Assembly (NCBI GenBank): GCA_024460105.1
Contig: JANFXS010000007.1
Span: 1 to 64,000 of the forward strand
Origin: Anaerotignum faecicola
GTDB lineage: Bacteria; Bacillota; Clostridia; Lachnospirales; Anaerotignaceae
Length of the DNA: 64,000 nt
Reading direction: 5' to 3'
Shown here: piece by piece, positions 9,152 through 17,213 of the stretch
Numbering within the stretch: the first letter of the stretch is position 1
How the letters are laid out: each line of letters starts with the position of its first letter
Notes under the pieces: model-generated
Database searches by the model: none
Told to the model about the DNA's origin: nothing
Seen by the model: the letters and a program-made list of their open reading frames with translations, nothing else
Translations under genes and position numbers: made by a program

Positions 9152-10102
9152 ATGGAAATGCCATTAATCGAAACAAAGGGGCTGAAAAAATATTTTAAAA
9201 CAAGACGCGGCCTGCTGCATGCAGTTGATGATGTAAACTTTAAAATATTTAAAGGGCAGACTTTGGGAGTCGTAGGAGAATCCGGATGTGGAAAATCTAC
9301 ATTGGGACGCGTTATGATACGTTTATTGGACGCTACTGAAGGCGAGGTGCTTTTTAATGGCGACAACATAATGCGCTATGATAAAAAGCAGGTAGATGAG
9401 ATGCGCAAGGATTTGCAGATAATATTCCAAGATCCATATGCTTCTTTAAACCCTCGTATGTCGGTCAGCGAAATTATAGCGGAACCTTTGAAAGTATGTA
9501 AAATGGTTACGGGAAAAAAAGAACTTGAGGAACGTGTATTTGATTTAATGAAACAGGTTGGATTGGCAGAACGTCTTGTTAATGCTTTCCCTCATGAACT
9601 TGACGGCGGACGCCGCCAAAGGATTGGTGTGGCGCGTGCGCTGGCTCTGGAGCCTAAGTTTATTGTATGCGACGAGCCTGTTTCGGCGCTTGATGTTTCC
9701 ATTCAGGCTCAGGTGCTTAACCTTCTTATGGATCTTCAGGAAAAACTCGGCCTTACATATATGTTTATAACACATGATCTCAGCGTGGTAAAGCATATAA
9801 GCACGGAAATAGCCGTTATGTATCTCGGACAGTGTGTGGAAAAAGCGCCTGCGGATGAACTTTTCGATAATCCGGTGCATCCATATACAAAAGCATTGTT
9901 GAGCGCCATACCTGTACCGAATTTAAAATACAGGAATATGCATAATGTCCTTACGGGCGAAGTGACAAGTCCGATTAACCCCAAACCCGGCTGTCGGTTC
10001 GCCGCAAGGTGCCCTAAGGCAAGGCCAGAATGTATTGGAACGAATTTAGGGCTGAAAGAAATAAGCCCAAACCATTTTGTATCTTGTATTGAATTTTCTT
10101 AA
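9152..10102 (+). CDS. ABC transporter ATP-binding protein, DppF/OppF type, with variant signature
   Basis: A 316-residue ATPase, second of the pair. Walker A is GESGCGKST, Walker B is FIVCDEPVSALD and the switch motif is ITHDLS. The ABC signature is unusual: where most proteins have LSGGQRQR this one reads LDGGRRQR, with Asp at about residue 151 replacing the serine and Arg replacing Gln. From memory, similar sequences occur in a subset of clostridial OppF-like proteins, so the variant may be natural and not degenerate. A C-terminal CRFAARCPKARPEC extension matches the family. The start ATG at 9152 follows GGGAGG. Confidence 0.92.
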   Translation: MEMPLIETKGLKKYFKTRRGLLHAVDDVNFKIFKGQTLGVVGESGCGKSTLGRVMIRLLDATEGEVLFNGDNIMRYDKKQVDEMRKDLQIIFQDPYASLNPRMSVSEIIAEPLKVCKMVTGKKELEERVFDLMKQVGLAERLVNAFPHELDGGRRQRIGVARALALEPKFIVCDEPVSALDVSIQAQVLNLLMDLQEKLGLTYMFITHDLSVVKHISTEIAVMYLGQCVEKAPADELFDNPVHPYTKALLSAIPVPNLKYRNMHNVLTGEVTSPINPKPGCRFAARCPKARPECIGTNLGLKEISPNHFVSCIEFS

Positions 10103-10132
10103 CAGGGGTTAGTAAAAGAAAGAAGGATTGCT

Positions 10133-10450
10133 ATGAGGATCGAAAAGCATCCAATTATTGATTCTTACAACAAAGGGAAAAAGGTAAAATTTTTTTGTGA
10201 CGGCAAGGAATTTGAAGGGTATGAAGGGGAACCCATTGCCGCTGCACTAAGCGCGGCCGGAATGAAGATACATCGCTATACTAAAAAGCTTGGCCAGCCA
10301 AGGGGAATTTTCTGCGCTATAGGAAGATGTACGGACTGCGTTATGATTGTTAACGGCAAACCTAATGTAAGAACATGTGTAACAATGCTGGAGGAAGGAA
10401 TGGTTGTTGAAACGCAGTATGGAACGGGCGCAGGGAGGAATCATAAATGA
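10133..10450 (+). CDS. Small [2Fe-2S] protein, HcnA/SoxA-N-terminal type
   Basis: A 105-residue ferredoxin-like protein. The cysteines Cys61, Cys66, Cys69 and Cys82 (C-x4-C-x2-C-x12-C) match the plant-type [2Fe-2S] pattern of Fer2_4 proteins, which form the small subunit of HcnABC-like dehydrogenases (hydrogen cyanide synthase, opine oxidases, D-hydroxyproline dehydrogenase). It probably relays electrons from a flavin subunit. It sits 30 bp after the last transporter gene with AGAAGGA before the ATG, and its end overlaps the next start (ATGA), so it is translationally coupled to the FAD oxidoreductase. Homology with a specific member cannot be settled by eye. Confidence 0.85.
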   Translation: MRIEKHPIIDSYNKGKKVKFFCDGKEFEGYEGEPIAAALSAAGMKIHRYTKKLGQPRGIFCAIGRCTDCVMIVNGKPNVRTCVTMLEEGMVVETQYGTGAGRNHK

Positions 10451-12033
10451 GAAGATATGATCTGATTGTTGTCGGCGCCGGGCCGGCTGGCCTGTCGGCA
10501 GCTATAGAAGCCGCCGAGCACGGCATGTCAGTCGGTATATTTGATGAGAACTCAAGGCCAGGGGGCCAGTTGTTTAAACAAATACACAAATTTTTCGGTT
10601 CGAAAGAGCATAAAGCCAAGATGAGGGGATTTAATATAGGATACCGGCTTTTGGATGATGCAGACCGCTTAGGAGTTGACGTACATTTAAATTCAGTTGT
10701 AATGGGAATTTATAACCCTTTGCGAATTACTGTATCCGAAGAAGGTGGGATAAGCAGCTTTTCGGCAGACAATATAATTTTGGCGACAGGTGCGTCGGAG
10801 AATGCAGCGCCGTTTGAAGGATGGACTTTACCGGGCGTTATAGGAGCCGGCGCTGCGCAAACAATGATGAACCTTCATGGAGTGATGCCCGGCAAAAGAA
10901 TACTTATGGTAGGTTCGGGAAACGTAGGGTTAGTAGTAAGTTTCCAGTTGCTTCAGGCCGGATGCATGGTTGAAGCGGTAATCGATTCGGCTTCAAGAAT
11001 AGGCGGTTATGGCGTCCATGCCGCAAAGGTAGCAAGAACAGGAGTGCCGTTCTTGCTTTCCCATACTATTGTTAAAGCCGAAGGAAGCGGTAAGGTTGAG
11101 AAAGTTACTATAGCGCAGGTAGACAGTAGGTTTAAAGTTGTGAAAGGTACGGAAAAGGAACTTGAAGTGGACACCGTATGCCTTGCTGTAGGGCTTTCGC
11201 CTATGAGCCAGCTTGCAAGGATGGCCGGATGCGACATTAACAATGCCACTCTTGCGCCGAAATGTGATATTTACGGTCATACATCGGTTTCCGGCCTTTT
11301 TGCGGCCGGAGATGTATCGGGCATTGAAGAAGCCAGTTCAGCCATGATAGAGGGGCGTATAGCAGCGCTTTCAGCGGCTAAAAGAAGCGGATTTATTTCT
11401 GTCGGAGAATTTGAGAAACGTTATGAATACCAGCAAAAATCCTTGATGAAATTAAGGAAGGGCATGTTTTGCCGTGAAAACAAAGGCAGGACGGATTTAA
11501 CCAGCACAGACGAGGGATATCCGCTGTCAATCAGTTTAATGAAGAAAGGATATATTTCTGAGGATGAAATAAAGTTATATCCGGGAGCAGCTGAAAGCAG
11601 TGAAGCGGGCGTACATCCCGTAATTGAGTGTACACAGAATATACCTTGCAACCCATGTCAGGATGCGTGCAAATTTGGATATATAAGCGTTGGGGATGAC
11701 ATAACAAGAATACCGTCAGTTAAGGAGAATTGTAATTGCATAAATTGCGGTATGTGCGTTGCTGCCTGCCCGGGCCAAGCCATTTTTCTTATAGATAATG
11801 ATGCTGAACCGGGATTTGCCTATATTACTATACCTTATGAGTTTATTCCGCTTCCGGCGACAGGCGAGAGAGGCGTTGCGCTTGACAGAAGCGGCAAGAC
11901 TGTTTGCCAGGCTGAGGTTGTTCTTGTAAGAACGGGTAAGGCGTTTGATCATACTGCGCTTTTGACAATAAAAGTGCCTTCTGATATGTCCGGCCGTGCC
12001 CGATTTTATAAAGGAAACGGGGGTGAAGGATGA
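10447..12033 (+). CDS. FAD/NAD(P)-type oxidoreductase with fused [4Fe-4S] ferredoxin domain (HcnB-like)
   Basis: A 528-residue two-part protein. Residues 1-380 form a pyridine-nucleotide-disulfide-type flavoprotein: FAD site VVGAGPAGLSAA near residues 8-19, a second dinucleotide motif MVGSGNVG near 154-161, and the late FAD motif GLFAAGDV near 283-290. Residues 395-445 hold cysteine clusters: Cys401-x2-Cys404-x3-Cys408, and a classic Cys431-x2-Cys434-x2-Cys437-x3-Cys441-Pro. At least one, probably two, [4Fe-4S] clusters are expected. Classical HcnB proteins instead carry a C-terminal BFD-like [2Fe-2S] domain; here that domain is the next gene. It overlaps both neighbours by 4 bp, so the four proteins are made together and likely form one complex. 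Confidence 0.9.
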   Translation: MRRYDLIVVGAGPAGLSAAIEAAEHGMSVGIFDENSRPGGQLFKQIHKFFGSKEHKAKMRGFNIGYRLLDDADRLGVDVHLNSVVMGIYNPLRITVSEEGGISSFSADNIILATGASENAAPFEGWTLPGVIGAGAAQTMMNLHGVMPGKRILMVGSGNVGLVVSFQLLQAGCMVEAVIDSASRIGGYGVHAAKVARTGVPFLLSHTIVKAEGSGKVEKVTIAQVDSRFKVVKGTEKELEVDTVCLAVGLSPMSQLARMAGCDINNATLAPKCDIYGHTSVSGLFAAGDVSGIEEASSAMIEGRIAALSAAKRSGFISVGEFEKRYEYQQKSLMKLRKGMFCRENKGRTDLTSTDEGYPLSISLMKKGYISEDEIKLYPGAAESSEAGVHPVIECTQNIPCNPCQDACKFGYISVGDDITRIPSVKENCNCINCGMCVAACPGQAIFLIDNDAEPGFAYITIPYEFIPLPATGERGVALDRSGKTVCQAEVVLVRTGKAFDHTALLTIKVPSDMSGRARFYKGNGGEG

Positions 12034-12359
12034 TGTCCGGTTATATAGATCGTTCAAAGGATATAGGACCATTTGTTCCGAGGAAAGATGATAACATAAT
12101 TATATGCAGGTGTGAGGAAATAACTAAAGGTGAAATACGAATGGCGGTGCATATGGGGCTTTGGACTATGAATGAAGTAAAGCGTATGTTAAGGCCGGGG
12201 ATGGGTCTGTGCCAGGGGCAGACCTGTTCAAAAAATGTTAAAAATATTATTGCCGATGAACTGGGCATTTCCGCATCATTTCTGGATGAAGCCACAGCAA
12301 GGCCGCCCGTACGCCCTATTGAAATGGGCGTGTTTGGGAACGAGGTGGAGAAGCTATGA
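12030..12359 (+). CDS. BFD-like [2Fe-2S]-binding protein
   Basis: A 109-residue protein with the BFD-like cluster motif: Cys26-x-Cys28 (IICRCEE) and Cys61-x4-Cys66 (LCQGQTC). This arrangement is the one found at the C-terminus of HcnB-type oxidoreductases. In this operon it is a separate gene overlapping the upstream oxidoreductase by 4 bp (ATGATG across its stop) and the downstream oxidase by 4 bp. The likely role is an electron-transfer subunit between flavins of the complex. The short C-terminal tail after residue 80 contains no recognisable domain. Confidence 0.87.
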   Translation: MMSGYIDRSKDIGPFVPRKDDNIIICRCEEITKGEIRMAVHMGLWTMNEVKRMLRPGMGLCQGQTCSKNVKNIIADELGISASFLDEATARPPVRPIEMGVFGNEVEKL

Positions 12360-13531
12360 ACAATTTAAATGCGGATGTTATTATAGTCGGCGCCGGAATT
12401 GTAGGAAACTCAGCGGCATATTATTTAAGAAAAAACGGCGTAAGCTGCATTGTGCTTGATGAGGATATGATAGGAAACGGTGGATCGAGCAGAAATGGAG
12501 GAGGAGTGCGTCAGTCTGGACGTGATCCCAGGGAATTCGGTTTAGCAGCGTATGCTGTAAAACATATTTGGCCATACATTTCAGAAGAATTAGGGTTTGA
12601 TATAGAATACAGGCAGACAGGATATTTGGTTTGCGGATATAATGAAGAGCATTATAAAAGCATTTCATCAAGAATTGAAACAGCTGCATCTTTCGGGGTT
12701 GATATGGAGATGAAATGCGGCGATGAAGTTAAGGATATATGCCCTTATGTTTCAGAACATGTAACCTGTGCAGGATGGACGCCTTCCGACGGCGTGGCCA
12801 ATCCTATGAGGACTACTTTGGCTTATTATATCAGGGCACGTGAGAAAGGCGCGGTCTTTATCACGGGAGAAAAGGCTGTTGGAATAAATAAAGTTAAAGG
12901 CCATGCACGTCAGGTGATAACCAAAAACGGCAACATATACGAGGGGGATAAGATTATTGTAGCGGCCGGATACCATGGCAGGCAGCTGCTTGAAACTGTC
13001 GGAATTTCAGTGCCACTTCAGAAAAAGCTGAATGAAATGATTGTAACCGAACCGACAGAGAAACTTTTTGACTTCATGATTGGAGGAATGTCAGGTTTTT
13101 ATGGGCAGCAGACGGAGCACGGGTCCTTTGTTTTCGGAAGCCCAAGCGGAAGGGAATACTGTTTTTTTGAGCAGGATAAACCTATATCAACAGCAGTAAC
13201 AGCATCTTTTATATGCAATTCTTTGGGTGTAGATTTACCTATATTAAAAGGGCTTAAAGTGGTAAGAGCATGGTCGGGATGGGTTGATATAAATCTGGAC
13301 GGTGTGCCTGTTGTCGGTTCTGTTGAGGAGGTGCCTGGGCTTTTGACTGTAATCGGATCATCGGGACATGGATTCGGAATTGGGCCTGCGGTCGGATATT
13401 GTTTAGCTGATATGGCGTGTGATAAACCGTCGCCGGTTGATATATCCAAACTCCATTTTGACAGGTTTGATTATCTGAACAAACAGCCGAGATATCAATA
13501 TGCTTCCGGAGGAGGGGCTTTGATAAGGTAA
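12356..13531 (+). CDS. FAD-dependent amine/amino-acid oxidoreductase, DAO family (HcnC-like)
   Basis: A 391-residue DAO-superfamily flavoprotein, expected to hold the substrate-oxidising flavin of the complex. The N-terminal dinucleotide-binding motif is VIIVGAGIVGNSAAYYL; GGSSRNGGGVRQS and the C-terminal GHGFGIGPAVG segment are typical of sarcosine oxidase beta, glycine oxidase and HcnC-like proteins. It begins with ATG overlapping the previous stop and ends the operon. Family members oxidise secondary or primary amines of amino acids (sarcosine, D-amino acids, D-hydroxyproline, opines). No racemase, dehydratase or aldehyde dehydrogenase gene is adjacent to narrow the choice. Confidence 0.88.
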   Translation: MNNLNADVIIVGAGIVGNSAAYYLRKNGVSCIVLDEDMIGNGGSSRNGGGVRQSGRDPREFGLAAYAVKHIWPYISEELGFDIEYRQTGYLVCGYNEEHYKSISSRIETAASFGVDMEMKCGDEVKDICPYVSEHVTCAGWTPSDGVANPMRTTLAYYIRAREKGAVFITGEKAVGINKVKGHARQVITKNGNIYEGDKIIVAAGYHGRQLLETVGISVPLQKKLNEMIVTEPTEKLFDFMIGGMSGFYGQQTEHGSFVFGSPSGREYCFFEQDKPISTAVTASFICNSLGVDLPILKGLKVVRAWSGWVDINLDGVPVVGSVEEVPGLLTVIGSSGHGFGIGPAVGYCLADMACDKPSPVDISKLHFDRFDYLNKQPRYQYASGGGALIR

Positions 13532-14104
13532 AAATGCCTTAGCTTTTTATGATTTATCATAATATGGCTGTGACGGTAGTTTGCCGTTGAGAATTATGAA
13601 GATAAAGTATTTTTAAAAGAAAGCGCTGAAATGTTTTTTATGAAATCAAGTTTTATTGTATTTCATGGTCATATAGTTTATTTTTGACTGTAAAATTGAC
13701 AGGGTTTCTGAAAGGCGATTTGCATATTTTAACATAAAAAACGGCAGGAAGCGACGCTGTGAACAGACAGCGTCGCTTTTTTAATGCATAGAATTTTAAG
13801 TTCGGTATCGTTAATTTGTAATTTTATTTATTGCGGTTTTATATTTGGAACAATTTTATTTTTTCGATTTCTATTTATTTCGTGGTTTTCAATAAAAACC
13901 ACTTGATAAATAAAACGGCATAAATATACATATGGATAGCGGGCGGATATAATGCAGATATATACAATGCTTTGCGTCATAATAAATACAGCTTGGCGTT
14001 TAAGCAGACAGTTGCCATATGACAACAGGAATGATTACAATGGTATGGTCTGAAAAAACTTTTTATATAAACCGTTGGAGCAGTTTAAAAAATTTAATTT
14101 TTCC
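13532..14104. other. Intergenic region after the dehydrogenase operon
   Basis: This stretch holds the operon terminator at 13750-13782. The remaining AT-rich DNA has a weak inverted repeat (GTGGTTTT at 13882-13889 and AAAACCAC at 13895-13902) with no poly-T tail, and no reading frame with a convincing ribosome binding site. Confidence 0.5.
13750..13782 (+). terminator. Rho-independent terminator of the importer/dehydrogenase operon
   Basis: A perfect 11-bp GC-rich stem, AGCGACGCTGT (13750-13760) with ACAGCGTCGCT (13767-13777), a 6-nt loop and a T-run of six. It lies about 220 bp beyond the last stop codon, giving a long 3' UTR. Confidence 0.9.
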
Positions 14105-14135
14105 TTGACTTTGACGCGACGTAAACGTGTACAAT
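14105..14135 (+). promoter_or_regulatory. MerR-type promoter with 19-bp spacer and operator dyad
   Basis: TTGACT (14105-14110) and TACAAT (14130-14135) are separated by 19 bp, the over-long spacing that MerR proteins correct by twisting DNA. The spacer contains an imperfect dyad around GACGCGACGTAAACGTGT. It lies directly upstream of the merR gene, implying autoregulation. Confidence 0.75.
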
Positions 14136-14162
14136 AAAAATACAGTTAGGAGGCGGATAAAT

Positions 14163-14927
14163 ATGGAATACGGAATAAATCAGTTGTCTAAATTATCGGG
14201 AGTAAGCGCGCGTACTTTAAGATACTATGATGAAATAAAACTGCTTTGCCCGTCAAGAACAAGCAGCTCCGGATACAGGTTTTACAGCAATAATGAAGTT
14301 AATTTGCTTCAGCAGATACTGTTTTATAAGGAAAGGGGGCTGCCATTGGAAAAAATCCGCTCTATACTGTATGATGAAAGCTTTGATATGCTTGAGGCTC
14401 TTTATGAACATTTAAATGAACTTGAAAATCAGGAAAGAAGGCTTTCTAAATTGATTAATACAGTAAAAGATACTATAGCGTCGGCGAAAGGAGAATTAGT
14501 TATGTGCGATTCTGAAAGATTTGAAGCGTTTAAAAAGGACGTAGTAAACAAATATGAAAATATATATGGTTTGGAAGCGAGGGAGAAATACGGAAACGAC
14601 GAAGTCGATGCATCTTTAAATAAAGTTTTGGCTTTGACAAGGGAAGATTATAAAAGGTTTCAGGAAATTGGGAAAAATGTTAAGGAAGTCCTGAAAGAGG
14701 CTGTATTATCAGGTGAAAAACCTGAGAGTGAAGCGGGACGAAAAGCAGCCTCTCTGCACAAAGAGTGGCTGGGATATTCATGGAAAGATTATACGGAACA
14801 AAAACATAAAGGCACAGTTGATTTATATATACAGGATGCAAGATTTAGAGAATACTATGATAGGGAACAGGATGGATGCGCGGAGTTTCTTATTGCCGCA
14901 GTAAATTTCTGGGCGGGGAAGTTGTAG
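14163..14927 (+). CDS. MerR-family transcriptional regulator with TipAS-like effector domain
   Basis: A 254-residue regulator. The start is the ATG at 14163 behind TTAGGAGGCGG; the open frame upstream overlaps the promoter and is discarded. Residues 1-70 are a MerR winged helix (YGINQLSKLSGVSARTLRYY and SGYRFYSNNEV), then a dimerisation helix, and from about residue 115 a C-terminal all-helical domain resembling TipAS, which in relatives binds large antibiotic or peptide ligands. TipAL/Mta-like regulators activate multidrug resistance genes. No transporter gene is adjacent downstream on this strand, so the target may be itself or a distant gene. Its own promoter has the MerR-type 19-bp spacing. 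Confidence 0.87.
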   Translation: MEYGINQLSKLSGVSARTLRYYDEIKLLCPSRTSSSGYRFYSNNEVNLLQQILFYKERGLPLEKIRSILYDESFDMLEALYEHLNELENQERRLSKLINTVKDTIASAKGELVMCDSERFEAFKKDVVNKYENIYGLEAREKYGNDEVDASLNKVLALTREDYKRFQEIGKNVKEVLKEAVLSGEKPESEAGRKAASLHKEWLGYSWKDYTEQKHKGTVDLYIQDARFREYYDREQDGCAEFLIAAVNFWAGKL

Positions 14928-15268
14928 AAATACCTGAATATATGAAAAAATAATGGCAAGGGAGATAGATAATTTAAACAGAAAATTGGAAAGCGCGTTA
15001 TAATAAAATATATGCGTTTAATTTCTAAGAATATTACTAAAAATATTTATCGGGCTGAATGCATAATTTTACATGAAAGAGATGTTATTGGCAATATAGA
15101 CTTAAGTTAGAAGAAGCCGCCTCTAAAAATGTAATATTTTATACGAATAAAGTGCAAAGGTGTCGACTTACTGCAAGTCTTATTTTACTCTTGTATTATA
15201 TTTTTTTATATGGTAAAATAAAATCAAAATATAGAATTTGTTTTTATTTTATGCATGGGGGATGGAAG
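14928..15268. other. Intergenic region between merR and tetR genes
   Basis: AT-rich, with no terminator-like hairpin recognised. A 16-codon frame (14953-15003) starts with ATG but has no neighbours or conservation I can judge, so it is not called. The 3' end must contain the tetR promoter, but no clear hexamer pair stands out. Confidence 0.4.
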
Positions 15269-15895
15269 ATGCCGAAGGTAGCCTATTCTGAGGCCGAGCG
15301 GGAACATATCAGGACTGAGCTTATAACTGTTGGACTTGAGCTTATGGCAAAACAGGGAATACAACATACAACTGTTGAACAGATATATAAGAAAATTGGG
15401 ATTTCAAGGACGTTTTTTTACTCCTTTTTTCCTACAAAAGAAGATTTGGTTGTCGAAACATTGTATCTTCAGCAGCCGAAAATTATTAAATATGCTGAAA
15501 AACTTATGTCTGATCCTGAGTTGAGTTGGCGCGAAGCCGTAAAACGTTTTCTTGAGTCTTGCTGTTACGGCGAAAAGAACAGCATTGCCGTTTTAACGAT
15601 TGAAGAACAACAACTTATCTTTAAGCGTTTATCAAAAGAAAGTTATAGAATATTCCGTGAAAAACAAACTGCTCTTTTCGGTAAAATATTAGAGAGCTTT
15701 GGCATTAGAGCAGACAAGGCAAGTATTAGTTTGTTTACTAATTTAAGTCTTACAGCGATTATTATATGCAGGGCAATCCCGGACACACTGCCTTTATTTG
15801 TTCCTGAGGCTGCCGAAGAAACGGTTGAATTTCAGATTAATGCGATTGTAGATGCTTTAGAAACGTTGAGGGAGCATAAACCACGTATTGACTGA
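15269..15895 (+). CDS. TetR/AcrR-family transcriptional regulator
   Basis: A 208-residue regulator. The ATG at 15269 with GGGGGATGG upstream gives the normal N-terminus; the longer frame from 15152 would add a hydrophobic stretch unlike this family. The helix-turn-helix is in residues 15-60 (LELMAKQGIQHTTVEQIYKK followed by GISRTFFYSFFPTKEDL), the TetR_N pattern. The C-terminal ligand domain has no diagnostic motif, so the inducer is unknown. It is monocistronic, with no obviously regulated gene next to it; the unknown protein gene at 16437 is 540 bp downstream. Confidence 0.88.
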   Translation: MPKVAYSEAEREHIRTELITVGLELMAKQGIQHTTVEQIYKKIGISRTFFYSFFPTKEDLVVETLYLQQPKIIKYAEKLMSDPELSWREAVKRFLESCCYGEKNSIAVLTIEEQQLIFKRLSKESYRIFREKQTALFGKILESFGIRADKASISLFTNLSLTAIIICRAIPDTLPLFVPEAAEETVEFQINAIVDALETLREHKPRID

Positions 15896-15908
15896 TACGA
15901 AGATATTT

Positions 15909-15960
15909 AAATCCGTCCGAATATTATGTTTCGGCGTTTTATTCAGACGGATTTATTTTA
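15909..15960 (+). terminator. Probable terminator after tetR
   Basis: AAATCCGTC (15909-15917) pairs with GACGGATTT (15946-15954), with a partly self-complementary 28-nt loop and ATTTTA after it. The T-run is short, so efficiency is uncertain. Confidence 0.55.
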
Positions 15961-16436
15961 CAGATAATAAAGATAAATTTTAGTTTTTATATTTATTTTT
16001 ATGTTTTAAGTTTGAATATTGAATAATTTTTTATAAAGTATTTTTCAAATTCAGGCATTTAAAAAGTTCATGGGAATTAACGATATTAAACTGTTAAGCT
16101 CACAGAGTACAAAATCGCCTTCAAGAATTAACTTATAATGCGTCAACTATGCAGTTGTAAGTAAAGCAATACGATTTTTATAAATAAACTGCCGGTTGAG
16201 CCGGATACTATTTTGTATAAAAAATAGAGTATGAATAATTGTAATGCAAACAGTTTTGCTTTACAAGGGCACAAACCTCCAACAAAGAAAAATTTCCGCA
16301 TTTCGGCGTTGAATACGCTTGCCATAGGATTTGTTACGCCTTGAACGGCAGCATTGCGAGGTTAAAACCGTGTGGCCAAACTGCTCTATTAACAATATAT
16401 CTGCAAAAATATAATAAAATATAGGAGGAAAGTAAT
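15961..16436. other. Intergenic region upstream of the unknown 161-residue protein gene
   Basis: About 475 bp. The section 16080-16380 is less AT-rich than typical spacers here and contains a 60-codon minus-strand frame (16143-16325) with no ribosome binding site. It may be a decayed gene or an unrecognised RNA. No known element could be identified. Confidence 0.35.
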
Positions 16437-16922
16437 ATGGGATTATTCAGTAAACTATTCAAAGGACCGGAAATTGACATGGAGAAGAGTAATGAGAATG
16501 CAAAAAAGATGCGTGCGTTATTTAATCATGTTGTAGAAAACGGGAATAACTACAGGTTGATTTTTGGATACACCGAGGACGTAAGCCGTTTTAATTATGG
16601 GTTTGTACATGGCAGTAAGACCAAAATCGGAAATCTTATTGTCGGATGGAATGATATGGAAGAGACTATTGTGGTTGTTCCTACAGTACCGGATCTTTCA
16701 GGATGTGGCGAACCGACATATTACCGTCGTACTGAGATTTTAAAAGCGTATAGGAATAAGTATCCTACAGATGCATTTATTATTTATTTGGATCGAAAAA
16801 GTTATATTGGTATTAATGCGTATGATTGGCTTGAAGATGAAAAATTGTATGTTTACATATCCCAAGACGATGAACTGGCGGCTTTTACCGACTTCTTTAT
16901 GAACCGGTTTGCAAAAAAATAA
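16437..16922 (+). CDS. Conserved-looking protein of unknown function
   Basis: A 161-residue, probably cytosolic protein that I do not recognise. It begins MGLFSKLFKGPE, an N-terminal amphipathic style common in small clostridial and bacilloid proteins, and has no signal peptide or membrane helix. The body mixes alternating hydrophobic strands (KIGNLIVGWNDMEETIVVV) with a tyrosine-rich centre and a helical C-terminus (ELAAFTDFFMNRFAKK). Only one cysteine is present, so metal binding is unlikely. A strong TATAGGAGGAAAG ribosome binding site precedes the ATG, supporting a real gene. It stands alone between the TetR gene and a decayed region. No function is proposed. Confidence 0.7.
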   Translation: MGLFSKLFKGPEIDMEKSNENAKKMRALFNHVVENGNNYRLIFGYTEDVSRFNYGFVHGSKTKIGNLIVGWNDMEETIVVVPTVPDLSGCGEPTYYRRTEILKAYRNKYPTDAFIIYLDRKSYIGINAYDWLEDEKLYVYISQDDELAAFTDFFMNRFAKK

Positions 16923-17009
16923 ATAATAAATATTAAAAATAGTGCGGAAAATTTTTTATTTTTTAAGTTGAATTAAAAGGCGGGGGGCGTATTTTATTTA
17001 ATGAAAATT

Positions 17010-17212
17010 TTGAGGTAATAAAGTTTAGCGGTAGATTTTGTTTTAAACGTATATCATGTTATAAGTCTGATAAGATTAATTGTTGGCGAGCATTTTGAAA
17101 CAGGAGATTAAATTGAATCAGAGGCATTATATATAGCTTGCTGCTTGAACAAATTTTCAGATGCAGAGAACATTATTTAAATTTATGCGGGAAAATACGT
17201 TTGATTTTTAGA
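17010..17212 (+). pseudogene. Possible decayed gene remnant
   Basis: One forward frame reads continuously as protein-like sequence (for example RLIVGEHFETGD), is broken by an in-frame TAA near 17109-17111, resumes as IESEALYIACCLNKFSDAEN, then hits another TAA; shifting one base continues as FKFMRENTFDF and a stop near 17210. A rho-independent terminator follows at once. This pattern of stop plus frameshift ahead of a terminator suggests the end of a former gene. The family is not recognised. Confidence 0.3.
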
Positions 17213-17213
17213 T

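Noticed and set aside
4421-13531. Calling the four-gene dehydrogenase a hydrogen cyanide synthase
   Set aside because: The architecture is HcnABC-like, but the same fold serves opine, D-hydroxyproline and other amine dehydrogenases; domain arrangement differs and the adjacent importer argues for a taken-up substrate.
13828-14025. A 65-codon minus-strand frame between the dehydrogenase operon and merR
   Set aside because: AT-rich spacer with no ribosome binding site; composition looks like noise.
14953-15003. A 16-codon frame after merR
   Set aside because: Too short to judge, poor ribosome binding site, no context.
16143-16325. A 60-codon minus-strand frame with Cys and aromatic residues
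   Set aside because: No Shine-Dalgarno sequence, no promoter, and no recognisable family; kept only as an oddity of the spacer.
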